A DNA stretch of 64,000 nt from Kineosporia babensis. GTDB lineage: Bacteria; Actinomycetota; Actinomycetes; Actinomycetales; Kineosporiaceae. The DNA is taken from the NCBI RefSeq assembly GCF_021129305.1, contig NZ_JAJOMB010000029.1, positions 1 to 64,000 of the forward strand. The letters run 5' to 3'. The notes beneath the pieces were generated by a model. That model had not been told where the DNA came from, ran no database searches, and worked only from the letters and a program-made list of their open reading frames with translations. Shown here piece by piece: positions 8,450-17,612 of the stretch (its first letter is position 1; every line of letters begins with the position of its first letter). The translations under genes and the position numbers were made by a program.

Positions 8450-9286
8450 TTACTCCCCGAGCACGCTGCGCACCGACTCGACGGTGCGGGCCGCGGCCTC
8501 GCGCAGTCCGCTCACCCCCGGGCCGGCGCCCAGCACCTCACGCGAGGAGTTGGGCAGGACGTTCCCGATCGCGTCACCGAAAACTGCCTTCAGGTCAGCC
8601 GCGGTGGCGCCCTGGGCGCCGATCCCCGGCGACAGGATCGGCCCGTTCAGCGCGGAAAGGTCGTGCTCACGGCCCAGACCGGTGACGGTCGCACCGACCA
8701 CCACGCCGACCGAGCCCAGGGGCTGGGCCCCGGCGTTCTCCGCCGCCGCGGCATCGATCATGCTCTGCGCCACAGTCTTGCCCTCGGCCCCACGCGCGTG
8801 CTGCACCTGCGCGCCCTCGGGGTTGGAGGTCAGGGCGAGCACGAACACTCCCCGCCCGTTGGCCGCGGCCAGATCCAGCAGCGGCCGTAGCGAACCGAAC
8901 CCCAGGAACGGTGAGACCGTCACCGCGTCCCCTGCCAGCGGCGAGTCCGCGCCCGCGAAGGCGTCGGCGTACGCCGCCATGGTCGAGCCGATGTCGCCCC
9001 GCTTGGCGTCCACCACGCTCAGTGCGCCACCTTCACGGATACCGGCCAGCGCCTGCTCCAGCACCGCCACGCCCTTGGAACCGAAGCGCTCGAAGAACGC
9101 CGCCTGGGGCTTGATCACCGCGACCGTGCCGGCCAGGGCCTCCACCGTGGTCAGGGTGAAGCGCTCCAGGCCGGCGATGTCGTCGGCCAGCCCCCACTTG
9201 GCCAGCAGGGCCGGATGCGGGTCGATCCCGACACACAGCGGACCCCGCTCGGCCACCAGCCGGGACAACCGCGAACCGAAGCTCAC
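8450..9286 (-). CDS. pyrF: Orotidine 5'-phosphate decarboxylase (subfamily 2)
   Basis: A 278-residue protein, the length of the longer actinobacterial/type 2 PyrF. It converts OMP to UMP, the last step of UMP synthesis. It carries the start [12 protein letters not shown], the catalytic [14 protein letters not shown] motif (Lys and Asp of the DxKxxD-type site) and the phosphate-binding [11 protein letters not shown] loop. It begins in an ATGA overlap with the carB stop and is the last gene of the pyr operon. Its stop region is locally duplicated: CTTACTCCCCGA occurs at 8431-8442 and again at 8449-8460. Confidence 0.96.
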   Translation of the reverse strand: MSFGSRLSRLVAERGPLCVGIDPHPALLAKWGLADDIAGLERFTLTTVEALAGTVAVIKPQAAFFERFGSKGVAVLEQALAGIREGGALSVVDAKRGDIGSTMAAYADAFAGADSPLAGDAVTVSPFLGFGSLRPLLDLAAANGRGVFVLALTSNPEGAQVQHARGAEGKTVAQSMIDAAAAENAGAQPLGSVGVVVGATVTGLGREHDLSALNGPILSPGIGAQGATAADLKAVFGDAIGNVLPNSSREVLGAGPGVSGLREAAARTVESVRSVLGE

Positions 9287-12200
9287 AGCTTCTGCTCCGC
9301 CCGCAGCTCGCCCAGCCGCACGGCGTGCTCCTGCAGCGAGGCCACCCGAACCGGCTCGTTGCGCGCCGCCTCGATCGCCTGCACGGCGGCCGAGAACTGC
9401 TGGATGGTGGTGATGATCGGCTTGTCCACGGCGGTGGTGGTGGCCCGGATCTCGTAGCCGTCCATCCGCGCGGCCGGCCCGGACGGGGTGTTGACCACCA
9501 TGTCCACCTCACCGGCGGCGATCATGTCCACGATCGTCGGCTCTCTCGTCCCCTCGGGCCCAGGCTTGCTCAATCCAAGCTTGCGCACCCGGGTGGAGGC
9601 GATCCCGTTGCGGCGCAGCACATCGGCGGTGCCGTCGGTGGCCAGGACCGTGAAGCCGAGGTCGACCAGCCGCTTGACCGGGAAGATCATCGCCCGCTTG
9701 TCGGTGTCGGCGACCGAGACGAACACCGTGCCGGTGTCCGGCAGCCCACCGAACGCCGCGGCCTGCGACTTGGCGAAGGCGGTGGGGAAGTCGGTGTCGA
9801 TCCCCATCACCTCACCGGTCGAGCGCATCTCGGGCGAGAGCAGGGTGTCGACGATCTCGCCCGCCGCGGTCCGGAAGCGCTTGAACGGCAGCACCGCCTC
9901 CTTGACCGAGACCGGCGACTCGGCCGGCATCGTCCCGCCGTCTCCCTGCGCCGGGAGCATGCCCTCGGCCCGCAGGTCGGCGACGGTGGCGCCGAGCATG
10001 ATCCGGGCCGCGGCCTTGGCCAGCGGCACCGCGGTCGCCTTGGACACGAACGGCGCGGTCCGGCTGGCCCGCGGGTTCGCCTCCAGGACGTAGAGGACGC
10101 CCGCGGCCAGGGCGAACTGCACGTTCAGCAGCCCGCGGACCCCGACCCCCCGGGCGATGGCCTCCGTGCTCTCCCGGACGCGCTCGATGTCGCGGGAGCC
10201 CAGGGTGACCGGAGGGAGCACGCAGGCCGAGTCGCCGGAGTGGATCCCGGCCTCCTCGATGTGCTCCATCACGCCGCCCAGGTACATCTCGGTGCCGTCG
10301 AACAGCGCGTCCACGTCGATCTCGATCGCGTCGTCGAGGAACCGGTCGATGAGTACCGGACGGCCCGGGCCGACCTCGGTGGCCCGCTCCAGGTAGTCGG
10401 CCAGCTGGGTCTCGTCGTAGACGATCTCCATGCCACGCCCGCCCAGCACGTACGAGGGGCGGACCAGGACCGGGTAGCCGATCTCGGCGGCGATCTGCTT
10501 GGCCCGCGGGAAGCTGATCGCGGTGCCGTGCTTGGGCGCCAGCAGCCCGGCGTCGGCCAGCACCTGGCCGAACTCGCCGCGGTCCTCGGCCAGGTCGATG
10601 GCCTCCGGGCTGGTGCCCACGATCGGCACCCCGTTGGCCTTCAGCGCCGCCGCCAGGCCGAGCGGGGTCTGCCCGCCGAGCTGGACGATCACGCCGACCA
10701 GATCACCGGAACGGCGCTCGGCGTGGACGATCTCGAGGACGTCCTCGAGGGTCAGCGGCTCGAAGTAGAGCCGGTCGCTGGTGTCGTAGTCGGTGGAGAC
10801 CGTCTCCGGGTTGCAGTTGACCATCACGGTCTCGTACCCGGCCTCGCGCAGCGCGAACGAGGCGTGCACGCAGGAGTAGTCGAACTCCACGCCCTGGCCG
10901 ATCCGGTTCGGCCCGGAGCCCAGGATGATCACCTTGCGCCGGGTGGACGGGGTGACCTCGTCCTCGGAGTCGTAGCTGGAGTAGTAGTACGGGGTGCTGG
11001 CGGCGAACTCGGCCGCGCAGGTGTCCACCGTCTTGTACACCGGGCGCACCCCGAGGGCGTGCCGGACACCCCTCACGACATCCTCGGAAAGGCCCGAGAG
11101 CGCAGCCAGCTGGGCGTCGGAGAACCCGTGCCGCTTCGCCTCGCGCAGCAGGTCGGGGGTCAGCGCGTCGGCCTCCTGCACCGACTGGGCGATCTCCTGG
11201 ATCAGGAACAGCTGGTCCAGGAACCACGGGTCGATCTTCGTGGCCTCGTGCAGCTGCTCCAGCGTGGCCCCGGCCCGGATCGCCTGCTGCACCTGCAGCA
11301 ACCGGCTCTCGGTCGGTACCTTCGCAGCTTCCAGCAAGGGCTCGGGAGAAGGCACGGGACCGTCCCAGTGGAACGCCGCGCCCTTCTTCTCCAGCGAGCG
11401 CAGCGCCTTCTGCAGCGCCTCGGTGAAGTTGCGGCCGATCGCCATCGCCTCGCCGACCGACTTCATCGTGGTGGTCAGCGTCGGGTCGGCGGCCGGGAAC
11501 TTCTCGAACGCGAACCGCGGCACCTTGACCACGACGTAGTCGAGCGTGGGCTCGAAGCTGGCCGGGGTCTTCTCGGTGATGTCGTTCGGGATCTCGTCCA
11601 GCGAGTAGCCCACCGCCAGGCGGGCGGCGATCTTGGCGATCGGGAAGCCGGTCGCCTTGGAGGCCAGCGCCGAGGAGCGCGAGACCCGCGGGTTCATCTC
11701 GATCACCACGACCCGGCCGTCGGCCGGGTTCACCGCGAACTGGATGTTGCAGCCGCCGGTGTCCACGCCGACCTCGCGGATCACCGCGATGCTGATGTCC
11801 CGCAGCCGCTGGTACTCGCGGTCGGTCAGGGTCAGCGCCGGGGCCACGGTGATCGAGTCACCGGTGTGCACGCCCATCGGGTCGAGGTTCTCGATCGAGC
11901 AGACCACCACCACGTTGTCGTTGCGGTCGCGCATCAGCTCGAGCTCGTACTCCTTCCACCCGATGATCGACTCCTCCAGGAGGACCTCGGTGGTGGGTGA
12001 GTAGTGCAGGCCGGCGCCGGCGATCAGCTCCAGGTCCTCGGGGTTGTACGCGATCCCGGAGCCCAGGCCGCCCATGGTGAAGCTGGGCCGGACCACGACC
12101 GGGTAGCCGAGTTCCTCGGTGGCCTTGACGCAGTCATCCATCGAGTGGCAGATGAAGCTCCGGGCCACCGAGGCGTCCAGCTTGTGGACGTCCCGGACTC

Positions 12201-12612
12201 TGTCAACAACGCCCTTGAACAGCTGGCGGTCCTCGCCGGCCTCGATCGCCGCCACGTTGGCGCCGATCAGCTCGACGTTGTACTTCTCCAGGATCCCGGC
12301 CTCGTGCAGGGCCATCGCCGCGTTCAGCGCGGTCTGCCCGCCCAGGGTGGCCAGCAGCGCGTCGGGGCGCTCCTTGGCGATGATCGCCTCGATCACCTCG
12401 GAGGTGATCGGCTCCACGTAGGTGGCGTCGGCGAACTCCGGGTCGGTCATGATCGTGGCCGGGTTGGAGTTGACCAGGACGACCCGCAGGCCCTCCTCGC
12501 GCAGCACCCGGCAGGCCTGGGTGCCGGAGTAGTCGAACTCGCAGGCCTGGCCGATCACGATCGGGCCGGACCCGATCACCAGGACGCTCTTGAGATCAGT
12601 TCTTCTGGGCAT
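9283..12612 (-). CDS. carB: Carbamoyl-phosphate synthase large subunit
   Basis: A 1109-residue ammonia-dependent subunit that makes carbamoyl phosphate from bicarbonate, ammonia and two ATP. The two homologous ATP-grasp halves are visible. The first begins [20 protein letters not shown] and contains [10 protein letters not shown]. The second begins near residue 560 with [20 protein letters not shown] and contains [12 protein letters not shown]. The C-terminal allosteric MGS-like domain ([16 protein letters not shown]...) ends the protein. It overlaps carA by 17 bases and pyrF by 4, as expected for coupled translation. Confidence 0.97.
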   Translation of the reverse strand: MPRRTDLKSVLVIGSGPIVIGQACEFDYSGTQACRVLREEGLRVVLVNSNPATIMTDPEFADATYVEPITSEVIEAIIAKERPDALLATLGGQTALNAAMALHEAGILEKYNVELIGANVAAIEAGEDRQLFKGVVDRVRDVHKLDASVARSFICHSMDDCVKATEELGYPVVVRPSFTMGGLGSGIAYNPEDLELIAGAGLHYSPTTEVLLEESIIGWKEYELELMRDRNDNVVVVCSIENLDPMGVHTGDSITVAPALTLTDREYQRLRDISIAVIREVGVDTGGCNIQFAVNPADGRVVVIEMNPRVSRSSALASKATGFPIAKIAARLAVGYSLDEIPNDITEKTPASFEPTLDYVVVKVPRFAFEKFPAADPTLTTTMKSVGEAMAIGRNFTEALQKALRSLEKKGAAFHWDGPVPSPEPLLEAAKVPTESRLLQVQQAIRAGATLEQLHEATKIDPWFLDQLFLIQEIAQSVQEADALTPDLLREAKRHGFSDAQLAALSGLSEDVVRGVRHALGVRPVYKTVDTCAAEFAASTPYYYSSYDSEDEVTPSTRRKVIILGSGPNRIGQGVEFDYSCVHASFALREAGYETVMVNCNPETVSTDYDTSDRLYFEPLTLEDVLEIVHAERRSGDLVGVIVQLGGQTPLGLAAALKANGVPIVGTSPEAIDLAEDRGEFGQVLADAGLLAPKHGTAISFPRAKQIAAEIGYPVLVRPSYVLGGRGMEIVYDETQLADYLERATEVGPGRPVLIDRFLDDAIEIDVDALFDGTEMYLGGVMEHIEEAGIHSGDSACVLPPVTLGSRDIERVRESTEAIARGVGVRGLLNVQFALAAGVLYVLEANPRASRTAPFVSKATAVPLAKAAARIMLGATVADLRAEGMLPAQGDGGTMPAESPVSVKEAVLPFKRFRTAAGEIVDTLLSPEMRSTGEVMGIDTDFPTAFAKSQAAAFGGLPDTGTVFVSVADTDKRAMIFPVKRLVDLGFTVLATDGTADVLRRNGIASTRVRKLGLSKPGPEGTREPTIVDMIAAGEVDMVVNTPSGPAARMDGYEIRATTTAVDKPIITTIQQFSAAVQAIEAARNEPVRVASLQEHAVRLGELRAEQKL

Positions 12613-13732
12613 CGGCGCTGTGCTCCCCCATCAGTTCGGCGAAGCGGTCGAAAAGGTAGCCGGCGTCGTGCGGTCCGGCTGCCGCCTCGGGGTGGTACTG
12701 CACCGAGAATGCAGGCCCGTCAACAAGATTGAGACCCTCCACGACATTGTCGTTGAGGTTGACATGGCTCACCTGAGCCTGCCCGAACGGTGTCGTGAAC
12801 GTGCCCTCCAGGGGCGCGTCGACGGCGAAACCGTGGTTGTGCGCGGTGACCTCGACCTTGCCGGTGGTGCGGTCCATGACCGGCTGGTTGATCCCGCGGT
12901 GGCCGTAGCCCAGCTTGTAGGTACCCAGGTCGAGGGCCTGGCCGAAGAGCTGGTTGCCGAAGCAGATCCCGAAGAACGGGATCCGGCGCTCCAGCACCTG
13001 CTTCAGCAGCTGGATCTGCGGCTGGGCGGTGGCCGGGTCGCCCGGGCCGTTCGAGAAGAACACGCCGTCCGGGTTCGTCGCCAGCACGTCGTCGATAGTG
13101 GCCAGGGCGGGGAGCACGTGCGACTCGATGCCGCGCTGAGCCATCCGGTGCGGCGTCATCGACTTGATGCCCAGGTCGATCGAGGCCACGGTGAAACGCT
13201 TCTCGCCCTGGGCCGGGACCACGTACGCCGAATCCGTGCTGACCTCGTCGGCCAGCGCGGCGCCGCTCATCTGCGGCGCCTCCTGGACCCGGGCCAGCAG
13301 TTCGGTGTCGGTGCCCAGCGAGGGGCCCGAGAAGATGCCCACCCGCATCGCCCCGCGCTCGCGCAGGTGCCGGGTGATCGCCCGGGTGTCCACGTGCGAG
13401 ATGCCGACCACGCCCTGCGCGGCCAGCTCGTCGGGCAGCTCACGCTGGGCGCGCCAGTTGGAGGCGCGGCGGGCCGGGTCACGGACCACGTAACCGGCCA
13501 CCCAGATCTTCGAGGACTCGTTGTCCTCGTCGTTCACACCGGTGTTCCCGACGTGCGGGACGGTCATCACCACGACCTGCCGGTGGTACGACGGGTCGGT
13601 CAGCGTCTCCTGGTAACCGGTCATCCCGGTGGAGAACACCGCCTCGCCGACCGTGCTGCCGACCGCGCCGTAGGCACGTCCGCGCCACGTCGTGCCGTCC
13701 TCCAGAACGAGCACCGCGGGGTTGTAGGTCAC
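12596..13732 (-). CDS. carA: Carbamoyl-phosphate synthase small subunit (glutaminase)
   Basis: A 378-residue glutamine amidotransferase that feeds ammonia to CarB. The N-terminal CarA domain starts [14 protein letters not shown]. The class I GATase domain carries [10 protein letters not shown], then [15 protein letters not shown] with the nucleophile Cys; this replaces the usual GICLGHQ with GICFGNQ. It closes with the catalytic His in [15 protein letters not shown]. The gene shares an ATGA with pyrC and overlaps carB. Confidence 0.97.
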   Translation of the reverse strand: MTYNPAVLVLEDGTTWRGRAYGAVGSTVGEAVFSTGMTGYQETLTDPSYHRQVVVMTVPHVGNTGVNDEDNESSKIWVAGYVVRDPARRASNWRAQRELPDELAAQGVVGISHVDTRAITRHLRERGAMRVGIFSGPSLGTDTELLARVQEAPQMSGAALADEVSTDSAYVVPAQGEKRFTVASIDLGIKSMTPHRMAQRGIESHVLPALATIDDVLATNPDGVFFSNGPGDPATAQPQIQLLKQVLERRIPFFGICFGNQLFGQALDLGTYKLGYGHRGINQPVMDRTTGKVEVTAHNHGFAVDAPLEGTFTTPFGQAQVSHVNLNDNVVEGLNLVDGPAFSVQYHPEAAAGPHDAGYLFDRFAELMGEHSADAQKN

Positions 13733-15036
13733 AGGGGCACCTCCAGAAGAGCCTCGTTCAGCTTGCCGTCGAGCACGGTGGCCCGGCCGGCGTAGATCGT
13801 CGCCACGACACTGCCGTGCATCGTCCGGCCCCGCACCGGAGAATTACGGCCCATCGTGGTGTGAGCGGCAGGATCGCATTCCCAGCGGGCCGCCGGGTCC
13901 ACCAGTGTCAGGTGAGCCGGCTCACCGGCCGCGATCGGCCGGCCCTGACTGCCCACGCGGCCGATCCGGGCCGGCGCCACCGACATCCGGTCCGCCACCT
14001 GGGCCCAGGTCAGCAGGCCGGTGTCGACCATCGCCTCCTGCACGATCGGCAGCGCGGTCTCCAGGCCGGTCATGCCCATCGCGGCCACACCCCACTCGCA
14101 GTCCTTGGCCTCGACCGGGTGCGGTGCGTGGTCGGTGGCCACGATGTCGATCGTCCCGTCGGCCAGGGCCTCCCGGACCGCCTGGACGTCGGCCGCGGTG
14201 CGCAGCGGCGGGTTGACCTTGAAGACCGGGTCGTAGCTGCGCACCAGCTCGTCGGTCAGCAGCAGGTGGTGCGGGGTGACCTCGGCGGTGACGTCGATGC
14301 CGCGGCCCTTGGCCCAGCGCAGGATCTCCACCGAACCGGCGGTGGAGACGTGGCAGACGTGCAGGCGCGAGCCGACGTGCCCGGCCAGCAGCACGTCGCG
14401 GGCGATGATCGCCTCCTCGGCGACGGCCGGCCAGCCGGTCAGCCCGAGCTCGGCCGAGACCACGCCCTCGTGCATCTGCGCGCCCTCGGTCAGCCGCGGC
14501 TCCTGCGCGTGCTGGGCCACCACCCCGTCGAACGCCTTCACGTACTCCAGGGCCCGGCGCATCAGCGTCGGGTCCCACACGCAGTGCCCGTCGTCCGAGA
14601 ACACCCGCACGCCGGCCGCGGAGTCGGCCATCGCGCCGAGCTCGGCCAGCCGCTCGCCCTTCAGCCCGATGGTGACCGCGCCGACCGGGCGCACGTCCAC
14701 CCAGCCGTACTGCCGGCCCAGCCGCCAGACCTGCTCGACCACACCCGCGGTGTCGGCCACCGGGTCGGTGTTGGCCATCGCGTGCACCGCGGTCCAGCCG
14801 CCCTTGGCCGCCGCCCGGGTGCCGGTCTCGACCGTCTCAGCGTCTTCCCGGCCGGGCTCGCGCAGGTGGGTGTGCAGGTCGACCAGACCCGGCAGGGCGA
14901 TCAGCCCGTCCGCGTCGATCACCTGCGCCCCGCCCGAGACGGAGGTGCCCACCGCGGTGAGGACACCGTCCTCGATCAGGATGTTCGTCGGGTCGCCGCC
15001 GAGCGGGCGGGCACCCTTGATCAGGTAGGAGCTCAT
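13729..15036 (-). CDS. pyrC: Dihydroorotase
   Basis: A 435-residue amidohydrolase that interconverts carbamoyl aspartate and dihydroorotate. The zinc motif [10 protein letters not shown] places His55 and His57. Later metal-site elements are [10 protein letters not shown] and the catalytic [10 protein letters not shown]. The open frame extends further upstream, but the ATG at 15036 overlaps the pyrB stop as TGATG and gives the standard N-terminus [13 protein letters not shown]. It is the third gene of the pyr operon. Confidence 0.96.
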   Translation of the reverse strand: MSSYLIKGARPLGGDPTNILIEDGVLTAVGTSVSGGAQVIDADGLIALPGLVDLHTHLREPGREDAETVETGTRAAAKGGWTAVHAMANTDPVADTAGVVEQVWRLGRQYGWVDVRPVGAVTIGLKGERLAELGAMADSAAGVRVFSDDGHCVWDPTLMRRALEYVKAFDGVVAQHAQEPRLTEGAQMHEGVVSAELGLTGWPAVAEEAIIARDVLLAGHVGSRLHVCHVSTAGSVEILRWAKGRGIDVTAEVTPHHLLLTDELVRSYDPVFKVNPPLRTAADVQAVREALADGTIDIVATDHAPHPVEAKDCEWGVAAMGMTGLETALPIVQEAMVDTGLLTWAQVADRMSVAPARIGRVGSQGRPIAAGEPAHLTLVDPAARWECDPAAHTTMGRNSPVRGRTMHGSVVATIYAGRATVLDGKLNEALLEVPL

Positions 15037-15998
15037 CAGGCGCCCTCTCCTTCGCTCTGTCCGGACAACAGCAGGTACAGCACGGCCATCCGCACGGCGA
15101 CCCCGTTGGCCACCTGCTCGACGATGGTGGAGCGCGGCGAGTCGGCCGCCTCCGCGGTGATCTCCAGGCCCCGGTTCATCGGGCCCGGGTGCATGACCAG
15201 GGCGTGCTCGGGCAGCTTGGCCATCCGGCGGGCGTCCAGGCCGTAGCGCCGCGAGTACTCCCGCGCGCTGGGGAAGAACGCCGCGTTCATCCGCTCGCGC
15301 TGCACCCGCAGCATCATCACCGCGTCCAGGTCGCCGTGGCCGCCGCCGACCACGTCGTCCAGATCGTACGAGGTCGAGCACGGCCAGTCGCCGATCCCCA
15401 CCGGTAGCAACGTGGGTGGCGCGACCAGCACCACCTCGGCGCCCAGGGTGGTCAGCAGCCGCACGTTGGAGCGCGCCACCCGGCTGTGCAGCACGTCCCC
15501 CACGATCGCCACCCGGCGGCCCTTCAGGTCCGCGCCCGGGGCGTCCTGCTCCAGCCGCGAGCGCAGCGTGTAGGCGTCCAGCAGGGCCTGGGTGGGGTGC
15601 TCGTGGGTGCCGTCGCCGGCGTTCACCACGGTGCCGTCGATCCAGCCGGCGTTGGCCAGCCGGTGCGGGGCCCCGGAGATCGGGTGCCGGACCACCACCG
15701 CGTCCGCGCCCATCGCCTTCAGGGTCAGCGCGGTGTCCTTCAGGCTCTCGCCCTTGGACACGCTGGAGCCCTTGGCCGAGAAGTTGATCACGTCGGCGGA
15801 CAGCCGCTTGGCCGCCGCCTCGAACGAGATCCGGGTCCGGGTGGAGTCCTCGTAGAACAGGTTGACCACGGTGCGCCCGCGCAGGGTGGGCAGCTTCTTG
15901 ATCTCGCGGCGCTGGGTGGCGGCCATCTGGCCGGCCACGTCCAGGATCGAGATCGCCTCGTCGCGGCTCAGGTCCGCGGTGGACAGCAGGTGCCTCAC
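15036..15998 (-). CDS. pyrB: Aspartate carbamoyltransferase catalytic subunit
   Basis: A 320-residue ATCase joining carbamoyl phosphate and aspartate. The carbamoyl-phosphate loop STRTRISFE is at 52-60, the [11 protein letters not shown] motif is near 132, and the SxxxSKGES loop is present as [11 protein letters not shown]. No regulatory subunit gene (pyrI) accompanies it, as is normal in actinobacteria. It shares 4 bases with pyrR and 1 with pyrC. Confidence 0.97.
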   Translation of the reverse strand: MRHLLSTADLSRDEAISILDVAGQMAATQRREIKKLPTLRGRTVVNLFYEDSTRTRISFEAAAKRLSADVINFSAKGSSVSKGESLKDTALTLKAMGADAVVVRHPISGAPHRLANAGWIDGTVVNAGDGTHEHPTQALLDAYTLRSRLEQDAPGADLKGRRVAIVGDVLHSRVARSNVRLLTTLGAEVVLVAPPTLLPVGIGDWPCSTSYDLDDVVGGGHGDLDAVMMLRVQRERMNAAFFPSAREYSRRYGLDARRMAKLPEHALVMHPGPMNRGLEITAEAADSPRSTIVEQVANGVAVRMAVLYLLLSGQSEGEGA

Positions 15999-16621
15999 TT
16001 CGTCACCCCACCCACGATGCTGACGACGTCCTCGCCGCCGTCGATCTCGGACAGCCGGACCCGCACCCGTTCCCGGGCGGAGGTGGGCAGGTTCTTGCCC
16101 ACGTGGTCGGCGCGGATCGGCAGCTCGCGGTGGCCGCGGTCGACCAGCACGGCCAGGCGCACGGCGCGGGGGCGGCCGAACTCCGACAGGGCATCGAGCG
16201 CGGCGCGGATCGTGCGGCCGGAGTAGAGCACGTCGTCGACCAGGACCACGACCTTGTCGTCGACCCCGCCGTCGGGCAGCTCGGTCGCGGCGATCGTGCG
16301 GAAGGCCTGGCGGCGCAGGTCGTCGCGGTGCATCGTGACGTCCAGGGTGCCGACCGGCACGTGCGCGCCCTCGATCGCGGCCAGCCGGGCGGCCAGCCGG
16401 TGGGCCAGGGTGACACCGCGGGTCGGGATGCCCAGCAGCACCAGGTTCTCGGCGCCCTTGTTGTGCTCGAGCACCTCGTGCGCGATCCGGCTCAGGGCCC
16501 GGGCGATCTCGGCCGGTTCCAGCACGGCGCGAACGGCCTGCGGCGGTTCTTCCCCAGCCGTCACGCGGGGCGGATCTTCCGGTGCGTTCGGTGAGCTTGG
16601 ATCTTCTCGGGCAGGCGACAT
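15995..16621 (-). CDS. pyrR: Bifunctional pyr operon RNA-binding regulator / uracil phosphoribosyltransferase
   Basis: A 208-residue PyrR with the PRPP-binding motif [19 protein letters not shown] at 124-142. The first ~30 residues are a Pro/Glu-rich extension. PyrR senses UMP/PRPP and binds a hairpin in the pyr leader RNA. In mycobacteria this blocks translation of pyrR itself. A matching leader lies immediately upstream, overlapping the strong AAGGAGG ribosome site, so the same mechanism is likely. It is the first gene of the six-gene pyr operon. Confidence 0.96.
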   Translation of the reverse strand: MSPAREDPSSPNAPEDPPRVTAGEEPPQAVRAVLEPAEIARALSRIAHEVLEHNKGAENLVLLGIPTRGVTLAHRLAARLAAIEGAHVPVGTLDVTMHRDDLRRQAFRTIAATELPDGGVDDKVVVLVDDVLYSGRTIRAALDALSEFGRPRAVRLAVLVDRGHRELPIRADHVGKNLPTSARERVRVRLSEIDGGEDVVSIVGGVTK

Positions 16622-16629
16622 GGAGTCGA

Positions 16630-16680
16630 CCTCCTTCTCCGCCTCACGGGACGGATCGTTAAAGGACTGGTCGTCGATGA
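16630..16680 (-). promoter_or_regulatory. PyrR-binding leader of the pyr operon
   Basis: On the minus strand the leader reads CCGTCCCGTGAGGC (16654-16641), then GGAGAAGGAGG just before the pyrR ATG. This resembles the PyrR RNA-loop consensus ARUCCNGNGAGGYU. The loop lies about 5 bases from the Shine-Dalgarno (16636-16630), so bound PyrR would occlude the ribosome. No terminator/antiterminator pair is visible, favouring translational rather than transcriptional attenuation. Confidence 0.75.
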
Positions 16681-16809
16681 CGTTTTCGAGCGTCTTTCGG
16701 CTCCCGGAGGCTACCAGCCGGTGACCGGGCGTGTAGCTCGGGGGCGCTTCGCCTACGCCGAGTGGCGAATTCCTCCGAGAAGTTTCCCGATGTGACTTGA
16801 CGGAGTCAG

Positions 16810-16822
16810 TGACTCTCCGTGA
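16810..16822. promoter_or_regulatory. BldD-box-like operator at the bldD start
   Basis: TGACTCTCCGTGA matches the BldD consensus TNACNC(A/T)GNGTNA at every fixed position except one. It lies 11 bases before the preferred ATG. Directly upstream is AGTCAGTGACT, a further palindrome. BldD represses its own gene in Streptomyces, so autoregulation is the likely role; the divergent pyrR promoter could also be affected. Confidence 0.55.
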
Positions 16823-16833
16823 CTATCATCGGC

Positions 16834-17331
16834 ATGGCATCTGATTACGCCAGGGCGCTCGGCGCCCGCCTGCGTGGGATCCGCACCCAGCAGGGGCTGT
16901 CCCTCCATGGGGTGGAAGAAAAGTCCGAAGGTCGCTGGAAAGCCGTCGTGGTCGGTTCGTACGAGCGCGGCGACCGTGCGGTGACCGTTCAGCGGCTCGC
17001 GGAGCTGGCTGATTTCTACGGCGTGCCGGTGCAGGCCCTCCTGCCCGACGCGGCTCCGACCGGCAGCAGCGAGCCGCCGCCGAAGCTGGTGCTCGACCTG
17101 GAGCGGCTGCAGTCCGTCCCGGCCGAGAAGGCGGGTCCGCTGGCCCGTTACGCAGCGACGATCCAGGGTCAGCGCGGCGACTACAACGGCAAGGTGCTGT
17201 CCATCCGGACCGACGACCTGCGCACGCTCGCGGTGATCTACGACGTTCCGCCGGCGGTCCTGGCCGAGCAGCTGATCACGTGGGGGGTCCTGAACGCGGA
17301 CGCCCGGCGGGCAGTGGCCCAGGAGGACTGA
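16834..17331 (+). CDS. bldD: Developmental master regulator BldD, c-di-GMP-responsive
   Basis: A 165-residue transcription factor from the ATG at 16834, matching the normal BldD N-terminus (MASDYARALGARLRGIRTQQGL is the closest form). An in-frame GTG at 16819 would add five residues. The XRE-type helix-turn-helix spans about 8-70 (LSLHGVEEKS...SYERGDRAVTV). The C-terminal domain has Arg114-Gly-Asp116 and Arg125-Thr-Asp-Asp128 separated by eight residues, exactly the RxD-X8-RxxD signature by which Streptomyces BldD binds tetrameric c-di-GMP. No Shine-Dalgarno is visible, so the mRNA may be leaderless. A diguanylate cyclase gene converges on it. Confidence 0.95.
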   Translation: MASDYARALGARLRGIRTQQGLSLHGVEEKSEGRWKAVVVGSYERGDRAVTVQRLAELADFYGVPVQALLPDAAPTGSSEPPPKLVLDLERLQSVPAEKAGPLARYAATIQGQRGDYNGKVLSIRTDDLRTLAVIYDVPPAVLAEQLITWGVLNADARRAVAQED

Positions 17332-17354
17332 CCAGCAGTTCGCGGTGGCTCCAC

Positions 17355-17383
17355 CTGCCTCCTGAGACCTGATCAGGAGGCAG
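17355..17383 (+). terminator. Hairpin after bldD (first of four)
   Basis: CTGCCTCCTGA (17355-17365) pairs perfectly with TCAGGAGGCAG (17373-17383) across a 7-base loop, 24 bases after the bldD stop. It is followed only by TTCGATCC. It is a plausible bldD terminator. Confidence 0.55.
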
Positions 17384-17395
17384 TTCGATCCAGCT

Positions 17396-17422
17396 GAGGA
17401 CGCCGGGGCGGCCGGCGTCCTC
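17396..17422. repeat. Perfect 11-base inverted repeat (second of four hairpins)
   Basis: GAGGACGCCGG (17396-17406) pairs with CCGGCGTCCTC (17412-17422) across a 5-base loop. It could act as a secondary terminator on either strand. No poly-T tract follows. Confidence 0.5.
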
Positions 17423-17486
17423 GAAGTCGCCCCTACGATCCGATCCAGCAAGTCCCGAAAGCAGCACGATGAGTACGGCGCCATCA

Positions 17487-17550
17487 GTGATGTGACGGTG
17501 CGAGCGGCCCCTGAGGTACAGGAGCGGCTGGCACCGTCACATCACGCTTT
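17487..17550 (+). terminator. Long hairpin with T-tract (third of four)
   Basis: GTGATGTGACGGTGC (17487-17501) pairs perfectly with GCACCGTCACATCAC (17531-17545) over a 29-base loop that can itself form a small CCTG/CAGG stem. It is followed on the plus strand by GCTTTTG, consistent with a terminator for rightward transcription from bldD. Confidence 0.55.
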
Positions 17551-17565
17551 TGCCCACTGAGAACT

Positions 17566-17603
17566 GGGGACGCGGTGGGCACCCGGGTGCCCACCGCGTC
17601 CCC
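17566..17603. terminator. 38-base perfect palindrome at the convergence point (fourth hairpin)
   Basis: The 38 bases from 17566 to 17603 are fully self-complementary, centred on CACCCGGGTG. It lies 9 bases beyond the stop of the diguanylate cyclase gene and is strand-symmetric. It can therefore terminate that gene and also block read-through from bldD. Confidence 0.65.
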
Positions 17604-17612
17604 GGTTGTGGT

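Noticed and set aside
9325-12000. An 891-codon plus-strand open frame antisense to carB
   Set aside because: carB is full length with all motifs intact; the antisense frame is low complexity and has no ribosome site.
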